DNA of 64,000 nt, taken from contig NZ_JANAVF010000001.1 of the NCBI RefSeq assembly GCF_024213195.1, positions 620,001-684,000 of the forward strand. Direction: 5' to 3'. Shown here one piece after another: positions 1 through 8,225 of the stretch. Each line of letters starts with the position of its first letter. Position 1 is the stretch's first letter. The notes beneath the pieces were generated by a model. That model made no database searches. It was not told the origin of the DNA and saw only the letters and a list, made by a program, of their open reading frames with translations. The position numbers were made by a program, and so were the translations under genes. Source of the stretch: Streptomyces sp. TBY4 (GTDB taxonomy: Bacteria; Actinomycetota; Actinomycetes; Streptomycetales; Streptomycetaceae).

Positions 1-1
1 G

Positions 2-874
2 GACGAACTCTTCGCCGTCTTCAAGGAGATGCTCGCCCCTCTGCACGACGCGCACGTCCACCTCTTCGGCGGTGACCGGTTCTTCGCCGAGGGCCGCCCG
101 GGCACCGTGACGCCCAGCCCCGAACTCGACGCCCGCATCAAGGCGTACATCCAGGAGGTGGACCTGGGCGGACGCGCTCCGCAGGAGTTTGCCCGGGGCC
201 GGATCTCCTACGCCGACCTGCCCGACGGCCGCGGCTACCTGCGCCTCTCCGGCTTCGGCAGCTACACCGAGAGCGGGGACTTCGCCTCCGACAGCGCCGA
301 GCTCGACCGTGTGCTGGAGAGCGTCTTCACCGCGGAGCGCACCGCCCGCCTGCGCGGACTGGTCATCGACCTGCGGATCAACGGCGGCGGCTCCGACGAG
401 CTCGGACTGCGCCTGGCCGCCCAGCTCACGGACCGCCCGTACTTCGCCTACGCCAAGCGCGTGCGCAACGACCCCGCCGACGCGACCCGGTTCACCCGCC
501 CGCAGCCCCTGTACGTCCAGCCCGCGCGCGGCCCCCGCTACACCGGACCGGTCGCCGTGCTCACCGGCGGCTCCACCATGAGCGCGGGCGAGACCTTCAC
601 CCAGGCCCTCATGGAGCGCCCCGGCCGGACGGTGCGCATCGGTGAACCGACCCAGGGGGTCTTCTCCGACGTGCTCGACCGCACCCTCCCCAACGGGTGG
701 GAACTCGGCCTGCCCAACGAGCAGTTCCTGACCCGTACCGGGAAGACCTTCGACGGTCCGGGCATCCCGGTCCACGTCACCACCCCGGTCTTCACCCCGG
801 AGGAGTTCGACGCGCACCGCGACTCCGCCTTCGCCGCCGCCCTGCGCCTCCTCCCCCGGGCCCGGGCGTCCTAG
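2..874 (+). CDS. S41 family peptidase, C-terminal part (5' end outside window)
   Basis: The reading frame is open from base 2, so the start lies upstream and only the last ~290 residues are seen. This is the catalytic part of a tail-specific/tricorn-core S41 serine protease, a family that cuts near the C-terminus of its substrates. The visible signatures are the strand-loop LRGLVIDLRINGGGSDE and the nucleophile segment LTGGSTMSAGET, where the Ser after TM is the likely nucleophile. A conserved GEPTQG turn follows. The N-terminal part that might show a signal peptide or PDZ domain is missing, so location and substrate cannot be judged. It ends 20 bases before the convergent polymerase gene. 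Confidence 0.85.
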   Translation, partial: DELFAVFKEMLAPLHDAHVHLFGGDRFFAEGRPGTVTPSPELDARIKAYIQEVDLGGRAPQEFARGRISYADLPDGRGYLRLSGFGSYTESGDFASDSAELDRVLESVFTAERTARLRGLVIDLRINGGGSDELGLRLAAQLTDRPYFAYAKRVRNDPADATRFTRPQPLYVQPARGPRYTGPVAVLTGGSTMSAGETFTQALMERPGRTVRIGEPTQGVFSDVLDRTLPNGWELGLPNEQFLTRTGKTFDGPGIPVHVTTPVFTPEEFDAHRDSAFAAALRLLPRARAS

Positions 875-893
875 GAATCACGGTCGGCCACGG

Positions 894-1913
894 TCAGTCC
901 TCGTGCTTCGCGCGGCTCGGCTGGACGCGCTTGGGCTCGCCCGGCATCTTCGGGTAGTCCGGGGGGTACGGCATGTCGCCGAGGCCGTGGTCGCGCTCGT
1001 GACGGTCGGCCAGTTCCAGCACGGCGTCCAGGGCGAAGGCGTGCTCGTCCATGTCGGCGTGCAGGTCGCCCAGTTCCGCGAAGCGGGCCGGCATCGTCAC
1101 GATGTCGAAGTCGCGCGGCTCCGCCGCATCCAGCTCGTCCCAGCGCAGAGGGGCGGAGACCGGGGCGTGCGGGCGCGGGCGGATGGAGTAGGCCGAGGCG
1201 ATGGTGCGGTCGCGCGCCGTCTGGTTGTAGTCGACGAAGATCCGCTCGCCGCGCTCCTCCTTCCACCAGGCGGTGGTGACCTTCCCCGGCATCCGGCGCT
1301 CCAGGTCCCGGCCGATGGCGATGGCGCACCTGCGGACCTCGGTGAAGGTCCAGCGCGGCGCGATCGGCACGAACACGTGCAGGCCGCGGCCCCCCGAGGT
1401 CTTGGGCCAGCCGCGCAGCCCCAGTTCCTCCAGCAGTCCGCGCAGTTCGTGGGCGACCGCGACCGCGTGGTGGTAGTCGGTGCCCGGCTGCGGGTCAAGG
1501 TCGATGCGCAGCTCGTCGGGACGGTCGGTGTCCCCGCGCCGGACCGGCCAGGGGTGGAAGGTGAGGCAGCCCAGGTTGGCGGCCCACAGGACGGCGGCCG
1601 GCTCGGTCGGGCAGATCTCGTCGGCGGTGCGCCCGCTCGGGAAGGCGATGTGGGCCGTGGGGATCCAGTCTGGCAGGTTCTTCGGGGCCCGCTTCTGGAA
1701 GAAGGACTCGCCCTCCACCCCGTCCGGGAACCGCTCCAGGGTCGTGGGCCGGTCGCGCAGGGCGCGGGTGATGCCGTCCGCGACCGCCAGGTAGTAGGCG
1801 GCCACGTCCCCCTTGGTGAGGCCGCGCTCGGGGAAGTACACCTTGTCCGGGCTGGACAGCCGGACGGCCCGGCCGCCCGCCTCCAGCTCGATCGCCTTGC
1901 CCGCTGCACCCAT
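894..1913 (-). CDS. LigD-type DNA polymerase domain protein (NHEJ primase-polymerase)
   Basis: A 339-residue stand-alone version of the polymerase domain of bacterial LigD, an archaeo-eukaryotic primase fold that fills gaps and adds nucleotides or ribonucleotides at double-strand breaks. Recognisable parts are the N-terminal LSSPDKVYFPERGLTKGD, the metal-binding strand ELRIDLDPQPG with its two Asp, and the SGGRGLHVFVPI segment with the catalytic His. No ligase or nuclease domain is fused to it. A divergent ATP-dependent ligase starts 75 bases away, so polymerase and ligase are separate genes sharing one promoter region. Ku is not in the window. A GTG nine bases upstream of the chosen ATG is an alternative start. 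Confidence 0.88.
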   Translation of the reverse strand: MGAAGKAIELEAGGRAVRLSSPDKVYFPERGLTKGDVAAYYLAVADGITRALRDRPTTLERFPDGVEGESFFQKRAPKNLPDWIPTAHIAFPSGRTADEICPTEPAAVLWAANLGCLTFHPWPVRRGDTDRPDELRIDLDPQPGTDYHHAVAVAHELRGLLEELGLRGWPKTSGGRGLHVFVPIAPRWTFTEVRRCAIAIGRDLERRMPGKVTTAWWKEERGERIFVDYNQTARDRTIASAYSIRPRPHAPVSAPLRWDELDAAEPRDFDIVTMPARFAELGDLHADMDEHAFALDAVLELADRHERDHGLGDMPYPPDYPKMPGEPKRVQPSRAKHED

Positions 1914-1988
1914 GTGGGCCACGGTAGGCGGCCCCGCGCGGCCCCGCACACCGAGCGGGTGCGTGCGTACCGCCCCAGAATCGGAGAC

Positions 1989-3059
1989 ATGGATCTGCCG
2001 GTCATGCCACCCGTGAAGCCGATGCTCGCCAAATCCGTGTCCGCGATCCCACCGGGCATGCAGTACGAGGCCAAGTGGGACGGCTTCCGTGCGATCGTCC
2101 ACCGGGACGGGGACGAGATCGAGCTCGGCAGCCGCACCGGCAAGAGCCTGACCAGGTATTTTCCCGAGCTGGTGGCGGCTCTGAAGGCCAATCTGCCCGA
2201 CCGATGCGTCCTCGACGGCGAGATCGTCGTCATCCAGGGCGGGCGGCTCGATTTCGACCGGCTGAGCGAGCGGATCCATCCCGCCGCCTCCCGGGTGAAA
2301 CTGCTCGCCGGGACGACCCCGGCCTCGTTCGTGGCCTTCGATCTGCTCGCGCTGGACGACGAGGCCCTCCTCGACACACCGCTCTCCGACCGCCGCGCCG
2401 CCCTGACCCGCGTGCTCTCCACAGCCCGTCCCCCCGTCCACCTCGCACCCGCGACCACCGATCCCGCGCTCGCACGGGAGTGGTTCGAACGATTCGAGGG
2501 CGCCGGGCTCGACGGGGTCGTCGCCAAACCCCTCGATCTCCCCTACCGGCCCGATGCCCGCCTCATGTTCAAGATCAAGCACGAGCGTACGGCCGACGCC
2601 GTGATCGCGGGATTCCGTTTCCACAAGAGCGGTCCGATTGTCGGATCGCTGCTCCTGGGGCTCTACGACGCCCACGGCACCCTCCAGCACGTGGGCGTCT
2701 GCGCGGCCTTCCCGATGAAGCGCCGCGCCGAACTGATCGACGAGCTCGAACCGCTGCGGATGTCCGGCCCCGAGGGCCACCCGTGGGCCGCCTGGGCGGA
2801 GGAGTCGGCGCACGAGAGCGCCCGGCTGCCCGGGGCGCAGAGCCGCTGGACCGGGAAGAAGGACCTGTCCTGGGTGCCGCTGCGCCCCGAGTGGGTCTGC
2901 GAGGTCGCGTACGACCACATGGAGGGCGACCGGTTCCGGCACACCGCGCAGTTCCGCCGCATGCGGCCGGACCGGGAGCCGCTGAGCTGTACGTACGCCC
3001 AGTTGGAGGAGGTCGTCGGCTACGACCTCGCCGAGGTGCTGGGGCCGCCGGCCGGCTGA
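1989..3059 (+). CDS. ATP-dependent DNA ligase (LigD-like ligase module)
   Basis: A 356-residue ATP-dependent DNA ligase that seals nicks through an enzyme-AMP intermediate. The KxDGxR adenylation motif is present as YEAKWDGFRAI near residue 31, with Lys as the AMP acceptor. Motif III (FVAFDLLAL), motif IV (LDGVVAKP) and motif V (MFKIKHERTADAVI) follow in order, then an OB-fold ending in WVCEVAYDHMEGDRFRH. The length fits a minimal ligase of the LigC or separated LigD type. The divergent neighbour is a LigD polymerase, so the two probably work together in end joining. The ATG at 1989 was chosen because the family N-terminus PVKPMLAKS begins just after it. Confidence 0.9.
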   Translation: MDLPVMPPVKPMLAKSVSAIPPGMQYEAKWDGFRAIVHRDGDEIELGSRTGKSLTRYFPELVAALKANLPDRCVLDGEIVVIQGGRLDFDRLSERIHPAASRVKLLAGTTPASFVAFDLLALDDEALLDTPLSDRRAALTRVLSTARPPVHLAPATTDPALAREWFERFEGAGLDGVVAKPLDLPYRPDARLMFKIKHERTADAVIAGFRFHKSGPIVGSLLLGLYDAHGTLQHVGVCAAFPMKRRAELIDELEPLRMSGPEGHPWAAWAEESAHESARLPGAQSRWTGKKDLSWVPLRPEWVCEVAYDHMEGDRFRHTAQFRRMRPDREPLSCTYAQLEEVVGYDLAEVLGPPAG

Positions 3060-3141
3060 TCCGCCCGCATCGGGAGACCCGCCGCAGGTCAGCCTCGGGT
3101 CAGCCGCAGGACCGCCGGAGGTCCGCCAGGTCCGCCGCAGC

Positions 3142-4536
3142 TCAGCCGGAGGTCAGCGCCTCCCACTGCGCCCGGCTCGGGCCGCCGCTGTTCGGCACGT
3201 AGTCGGGTCGCGCCGCCAGCCAGCGCGCCACCCGCGCCCTGATCTCCGGGTCGGCGTACGTCCGCTCGGGCGGATCGGCCAGGTGCCGGACCCTCGCGCG
3301 GGCCCGCATCACCTCCGGGTCCTCCAGCGCGCAGTCGAAGAGCGCGGCCACCTCCCGGGCCGTCCCCGTGCGCCCGGCGCGGGTCGCGAACCGCTCCCCG
3401 ATGGCCCCGTCCGCGACCACCTGGAAGTCGAACCACGGTTTGAGGGTGCGCACCGCCCACGCGTGGTACTCGGCGGCGAACCGTACCGATCCCGGGTCCT
3501 GGTGGGCCGTACGGGCCACCCTGCGCGCGGCCCACAAGGTGAGCGAGGCGCCCTGCCCGAGGGTCGGGTTGGTGTGCGTCACGGCGTCCCCGACCGGCAC
3601 GAACCCGCTCACCACCGGCCCCAGCCCGTCGACCGGGGCGCTCCAGCGGTTGTCCAGGCCGGCCGTGGCCAGGACCCCGGACAGCGGTTCGGCGCCCAGT
3701 CCCAGCCAGGCCCCGCCCGGCGGGAAGGCCCGCGCGGCGGCCTCGAACACGGCCGGATCGCGCAGCGCGGAACGCGTGGGGTCCCCGGTGTGCACGAACA
3801 GCGTCACGGCGAACAGCCGGTTGTCGGCGGGGAAGACCGCGCACCCGGCGAAGCTGCCGCCCGTCACCGCCCAGGGGCGCCGCGGCCCCTCCTCGCGTCC
3901 CTCGGGCAGCCGGTACCAGCGGCAGAAGTAGGCGAGGCCCGTGCGGTGCCGCTCCACGACGCCCGGCCGGCAGCCGATCGCCGCCAGCCAGCGTTCGGAG
4001 CCGCCGCGCCGGCCGCCCGCGTCCACGACGAGGTCCCCCTCGTAGGCCCCCGCCTCCGTGGTCACTCCCGTCACACGGACCACGGAATCGGACGAGCCGC
4101 CCGCGACCAGTCCGCTCACCGGCTCCCCGTACCGCGCGACCACCCCCGGCTCGGCCCGTACCGCCGTGGCGAGCGCGCTCTCCAGCACGATGCGCCGCGC
4201 CTGGAGCATCACCAGGTCCTCGTCCCCGGGCCGCGCGGGCGGGCGTACGTCGAACCAGTCCAGCTCGTGCCGCTCCCGGGCTCCGAGCCGGAGCATCTCG
4301 GCGTGGACGTCGGGCAGTTCGTCGCGCAGCACGGCCCGTGCGGCGCCGAGCAGCACGTGCGGCTGGTTCGCCTGGGGCACCGCCGTCCGGTGCCAGCCGA
4401 AGAAGTCCCGGTCGAGCGCGGTGCCGGGGGCCCGGGGATCGCGTTCGAAGAGCTCGGCGGTGTGTCCGTGGCGCGCCGCGAGCAGCGCGGTGGCCAGCCC
4501 TCCCATGCCCCCGCCGACCACCAGCACGTGTGCCAT
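3142..4536 (-). CDS. FAD-dependent oxidoreductase (geranylgeranyl-reductase/halogenase-like fold)
   Basis: A 464-residue flavoprotein. The N-terminal VLVVGGGMGGLATALLAARHG is the Rossmann dinucleotide-binding motif, and VPVGDAVTHTNPTLGQGASL near residue 310 is the second FAD motif of the PHBH/GR2 superfamily. The middle contains DLVVDAGGRRGGSERWL. Substrate cannot be told from the sequence. The ATG at 4536 follows a clear AAGGGGG ribosome-binding site. The neighbours (DNA repair on one side, NUDIX on the other) suggest no pathway. Function beyond flavin-dependent oxidation or reduction is unassigned. Confidence 0.8.
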   Translation of the reverse strand: MAHVLVVGGGMGGLATALLAARHGHTAELFERDPRAPGTALDRDFFGWHRTAVPQANQPHVLLGAARAVLRDELPDVHAEMLRLGARERHELDWFDVRPPARPGDEDLVMLQARRIVLESALATAVRAEPGVVARYGEPVSGLVAGGSSDSVVRVTGVTTEAGAYEGDLVVDAGGRRGGSERWLAAIGCRPGVVERHRTGLAYFCRWYRLPEGREEGPRRPWAVTGGSFAGCAVFPADNRLFAVTLFVHTGDPTRSALRDPAVFEAAARAFPPGGAWLGLGAEPLSGVLATAGLDNRWSAPVDGLGPVVSGFVPVGDAVTHTNPTLGQGASLTLWAARRVARTAHQDPGSVRFAAEYHAWAVRTLKPWFDFQVVADGAIGERFATRAGRTGTAREVAALFDCALEDPEVMRARARVRHLADPPERTYADPEIRARVARWLAARPDYVPNSGGPSRAQWEALTSG

Positions 4537-4743
4537 GGAACCCCCTTGAGCCGATGGACCCGCCGACCGGCCACCGATGCGCCGGTGCACCAGTGCGACG
4601 ATCTGACCGCGGGAAGTCTGCGCGGGGAGCGCCCCGCCGAAACCCGGCCCACCGGAACCCCCGTCCGGCCTCCTGGACATAAGGTCGCAGCCGGGCCGCA
4701 CCGCCATGCCGCCCCCGCCGCCCCGATCCGCCGAAGGACGCCC

Positions 4744-5325
4744 ATGAGCACCGAACCCCACCAGGCCGAGGGACCCGACGGAGCCGACGGCCCCGGGGAG
4801 CACGGCACGCCCGGAGCACCCCGCAGCCGCGCAGTCCCGGGCGCGCACGCGGTCGTCGGAGTCGGCGTGATCGTGGTGGGCCGCGACGGCCGGGTGCTGC
4901 TGGGCCAGGCGCACGACGGCCGCTGGGAGCTGCCCGGCGGCAAGGTGGACCCCGGGGAGCGCTTCGAGCAGGCCGCCGCCCGCGAACTGGCCGAGGAGAC
5001 CTCGCTGCGGGTCGCCCCGGAGGAGATCCGGATCGTGTCGATCATGCTGGCGGGCAGCTCAGGAACTGACTCCACCGCCCCCTCCGGCCCGACCCGGCTG
5101 ACGGCCGCGGCCGTCACCTCGGCCGCCGAGGGCACCGCCACGGTCACCGAGCCCCACAAGATCGCCCGCTGGTCCTGGTTCGCCCCGGCCGCGATCCCGG
5201 CGGCCCTCTACGCCCCGTCGGCGGCGGCCCTGCGCGCGTGGCGGCCCGAGCTCGCTCCGGGCCTCCCGCACGTGCCCTCGTACGACTATCCGACGACCGG
5301 GCCGACCCGGGCGAGCACGGCCTAG
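4744..5325 (+). CDS. NUDIX hydrolase
   Basis: A 193-residue NUDIX protein, the family that hydrolyses nucleoside diphosphates linked to another group (oxidised nucleotides, nucleotide sugars and others). The Nudix box runs from GGKVDPGERF through REL, EE and TSL at about residues 73-96. The position that is Gly in the GX5EX7REUXEEXGU consensus is Ser here, while all metal-binding Glu remain. The first ~35 residues are a disordered Gly/Pro/Glu-rich extension. AAGGA precedes the ATG. Its stop overlaps the stop end of the convergent GPP34 gene by 4 bases. Substrate unknown. Confidence 0.88.
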   Translation: MSTEPHQAEGPDGADGPGEHGTPGAPRSRAVPGAHAVVGVGVIVVGRDGRVLLGQAHDGRWELPGGKVDPGERFEQAAARELAEETSLRVAPEEIRIVSIMLAGSSGTDSTAPSGPTRLTAAAVTSAAEGTATVTEPHKIARWSWFAPAAIPAALYAPSAAALRAWRPELAPGLPHVPSYDYPTTGPTRASTA

Positions 5326-5984
5326 CCGAACACCGTCGCCGTCGTGGCCACGGTGATCGCGGCCATCGCCAGCCGCATGTCGCGGATCGCCGTCCGGATG
5401 CTCTCGGCTGCCCACTGCCCCTCGGCGATCTCCGCCGTGCGCGCCTTGATCTCCTTGCGCGGGGCCCCCGGGAAGGCCAGGCCGTGCAGGTCGGCGGCGT
5501 GGATCACCGTGATGAGGCTCGCGGTGCGCTCGTCCGGCTCCGCGCCCTTCTGGACAGCGGCGGCGATCCGCTCGCGCAGTGCGCGCTCGACCGCGCCGTC
5601 GGCCTCCGGGTAGCGGCGGACCGGGAACACGCCGAGCGCCTTGCGCTGCTCCTCGACGACCACGCCGCGCGCGGTCAGCCGCTCCACCGCCGCGCCGATG
5701 GCCTTGGCCTGGTCCTTCGTCAGCCATTCGCTGACCCGGCGCTTGGGCCGGCCGCGCATCCAGGTCCGGATCGACTCGGCCCGGCCGTCGAGCAGTTCCT
5801 CCCCGGTGGGCGACTTGTCGACCACCTCCAGGTACTTGCCCGAGACCCGTACCCGCTCCGCGAGGACCAGTTCGAGCAGGAGGGCTCCGGCCACGGCCCA
5901 GCCCACCGCCTGCCGCTGCTTGACCGACCCGGACTCGTCGTCCAGGGACAGCAGCGTGATCTCCTCCGCCAGCGTGATCGTCAT
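5322..5984 (-). CDS. GPP34 (GOLPH3-like) family phosphoprotein
   Basis: A 220-residue protein matching the GPP34 family, the bacterial relatives of Golgi phosphoprotein 3, which are multiplied in Streptomyces. Family signs are the N-terminal TLAEEITLLSLDDESG, the GALLLELVLAERVRV helix, and the central RYPEADGAVERALRERI. In eukaryotes the fold binds phosphatidylinositol 4-phosphate, but the bacterial role is not established. The protein is mostly helical, without signal peptide. The last helix (MRLAMAAITVATTATVFG) is hydrophobic and could touch the membrane. It is apparently monocistronic. Confidence 0.85.
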   Translation of the reverse strand: MTITLAEEITLLSLDDESGSVKQRQAVGWAVAGALLLELVLAERVRVSGKYLEVVDKSPTGEELLDGRAESIRTWMRGRPKRRVSEWLTKDQAKAIGAAVERLTARGVVVEEQRKALGVFPVRRYPEADGAVERALRERIAAAVQKGAEPDERTASLITVIHAADLHGLAFPGAPRKEIKARTAEIAEGQWAAESIRTAIRDMRLAMAAITVATTATVFG

Positions 5985-6075
5985 GCCCAGCTCCCCCGTT
6001 GGTCGTCCGTGTTCACATGATCAGACGTCCGAACACGCCCGGAGGTTCCGCCGGTTCCGCGATCTCCCGCCCGGT

Positions 6076-8190
6076 CTACGGCCGCCCCGCCATCGCGCGC
6101 GGGGCGAAGTTCCCGTCCCCCAGGTCCTCCGCCAGGAGCCGCTTCGCGATCGCGTCCGCCGCGGCCCGCAGCTCGGCGCTGCGCGGCCGGCCCCGGTCCT
6201 TCTCCAGCTGGTCGCCGAGCCACTGGGCCCACGCGGCGGAGATGACTCCCGCTTCGCGCTCGCCCGCCGGGGTCTGCGTGTAGAAGCCGTTCTGCCGCGT
6301 CATGTAGCCCTCGTCCACCATCCGTTCGAAGACCGGCAGCAGTACCTCCGGGGGCAGGTGCCGGCGCGAAGCGATCAGTCCCAGGCTCGCGTAGCCGACG
6401 GTGCGGGTCATCAGGTCCACCTGCATCACCGCCCACGCGCCCGCCATGTCCAGCCTGGTGTCGGAGGAGTTCACGATCCCGCGGGCCGTCTCCGGCCCCA
6501 TGCTCCGCACCAGCTTGCCGACCGCCAGTTCCAGCAGCTTCGCCGAGTCCCCCGAGGCCGTGGCGGGCGAGCCGAAGCCGTCGCCCATGTCCGTGGAACC
6601 GGCCCGCGCGCTGTCGCGCAGTTTGACCTGCTTGAGGAAGAGCGCGACGACGAATCCGACCACCGCCACCGGCACGGTCCACAGGAACACCGTGTGGAGG
6701 GTGTCCGCGTAGGCGTTGATGACCGGCCCGGCCGCCGCCGGATCCAGCCCGTGCACGCCCTGCGGGCTCTGCGCGGCGACGCCCAGCTGCCGCGGGTCCT
6801 CGCCGGTGGCGCGCGCCGCCTCGGCCACGCCCTTCGCCAGTGCGGGCTTCAGGGTGTTGGCGTAGATCGTGCCGAAGACGGCGGTCCCGAAGGCGCTGCC
6901 GAGGGTGCGGAAGAAGGTGACGCCCGAGGTCGCGGTGCCGAGGTCGGCGTAGTCCACGGTGTTCTGCACGGCGATGGTCAGCACCTGCATGCACAGGCCG
7001 ATGCCGGTGCCGAGGACGAACATGTACAGCGATTCCAGCCAGGCGCCGGACTGCGGGCCCATCCGCGACAGCAGGTAGAGGCCCACGCCCATCACCGCGC
7101 AGCCGACGATCGGGAAGATCCGGTAGTGGCCGGTCTTGCTCGTGACGTTGCCGCTGAAGACCGACGCGATCAGCAGCCCGATAACCAGCGGCAGCGTCCG
7201 TACTCCCGAGACGGTGGCCGAGTCCCCGTCCACGTACTGCAGGTACGTCGGCAGGAAGGTCATCGCGCCGAGCATCGCGAAGCCGACGACGAAGCTGAGG
7301 ACGGAGCAGACCGAGAAGACGGGGTTGCGGAACAGCCGCATCGGCAGCATCGGTTGCGCTGCGCGCGTCTCCACCAGGCAGAACAGCGCCAGGGCCACGA
7401 CGCCGCCCGCGAAGAGCCCGACGATGAGCGGCGAGCTCCAGGCGTACTCGTTCCCGCCGAGGCTGGTGGCCAGGATCAGCGCGCTCGCGCCGATCGCGAC
7501 CATCGCGATGCCCAGGTAGTCGATGACCGGCTTGCCCGCGGCCCGCACGGAGGGGATGGTCCGCGCGGCCGCCACCACGACCAGGATCGCGATCGGCACG
7601 TTGACGTAGAAGGCCCAGCGCCAGGTCAGGTGGTCGGTGAAGAGTCCGCCGAGCAGCGGCCCGATCACCGTCGCGACGCCGAAGACGGCACCGATCGCGC
7701 CCTGGTACTTGCCCCGTTCGCGCAGGGGGACCACATCGGCGATGAGGGCCATCGCCGTGACCATCAGCCCGCCGGCGCCGATGCCCTGGATGCCGCGCCA
7801 CACGATGAGCAGGGTCATGTTGCTCGCGAGGCCGCACAGGAACGAGCCGGTGATGAAGACGATGGCGGAGACCTGGAAGACAAGTTTCCGGCCGAAGAGG
7901 TCGCCGAACTTGCCGACGAGCACGGTCGCGACCGTCTCGGTGAGCAGGTACGAGGTCACCACCCACGACATGTGGTCGCCGCCGCCGAGGTCCGCCACGA
8001 TCGTGGGCAGCGCCGTGCCCACGATCGTCTGGTCCAGGGCCGCCAGCAGCACGCCGAGCATGATCGTGCCGAACACGATGTTGCGCGAGCGCCGGTCGAG
8101 CACGGGCGGTGCCTCGGCGGATATGGCGGGGGCTGCACCTTCGGCTGTGGTCACATCTCGCACTCTCACAGCGCCCCCGCCCCGCCGCAT
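6076..8190 (-). CDS. DHA2-type MFS multidrug exporter with C-terminal winged-helix-like extension
   Basis: A 704-residue drug:proton antiporter of the 14-helix DHA2 (EmrB/QacA) group. The N-terminal half has the DQTIVGTALPTIV motif of helix 1, the motif A region GKFGDLFGRKLVF, and ERGKYQGAIGAVFGVATVIGP of motif C. About 180 residues after the last helix are unusual: a soluble tail starts near residue 525 and includes PEVLLPVFERMVDEGYMTR and YTQTPAGEREAGVI, which read like a winged-helix of MarR/PadR type. The true start is uncertain. ATG 8190 lacks a good ribosome-binding site, and GTG 8169, preceded by GGGGCGGGGG, is at least as likely. Substrates unknown. Confidence 0.85.
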   Translation of the reverse strand: MRRGGGAVRVRDVTTAEGAAPAISAEAPPVLDRRSRNIVFGTIMLGVLLAALDQTIVGTALPTIVADLGGGDHMSWVVTSYLLTETVATVLVGKFGDLFGRKLVFQVSAIVFITGSFLCGLASNMTLLIVWRGIQGIGAGGLMVTAMALIADVVPLRERGKYQGAIGAVFGVATVIGPLLGGLFTDHLTWRWAFYVNVPIAILVVVAAARTIPSVRAAGKPVIDYLGIAMVAIGASALILATSLGGNEYAWSSPLIVGLFAGGVVALALFCLVETRAAQPMLPMRLFRNPVFSVCSVLSFVVGFAMLGAMTFLPTYLQYVDGDSATVSGVRTLPLVIGLLIASVFSGNVTSKTGHYRIFPIVGCAVMGVGLYLLSRMGPQSGAWLESLYMFVLGTGIGLCMQVLTIAVQNTVDYADLGTATSGVTFFRTLGSAFGTAVFGTIYANTLKPALAKGVAEAARATGEDPRQLGVAAQSPQGVHGLDPAAAGPVINAYADTLHTVFLWTVPVAVVGFVVALFLKQVKLRDSARAGSTDMGDGFGSPATASGDSAKLLELAVGKLVRSMGPETARGIVNSSDTRLDMAGAWAVMQVDLMTRTVGYASLGLIASRRHLPPEVLLPVFERMVDEGYMTRQNGFYTQTPAGEREAGVISAAWAQWLGDQLEKDRGRPRSAELRAAADAIAKRLLAEDLGDGNFAPRAMAGRP

Positions 8191-8225
8191 GCGGCACTAG
8201 CCCATCCGGGCAGGGGCTGGGGCCG

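Noticed and set aside
3060..3141. Tandem repeats between the ligase and flavoprotein genes
   Set aside because: The GGTC/CCGC-rich words recur irregularly and form no consistent unit or long stem.
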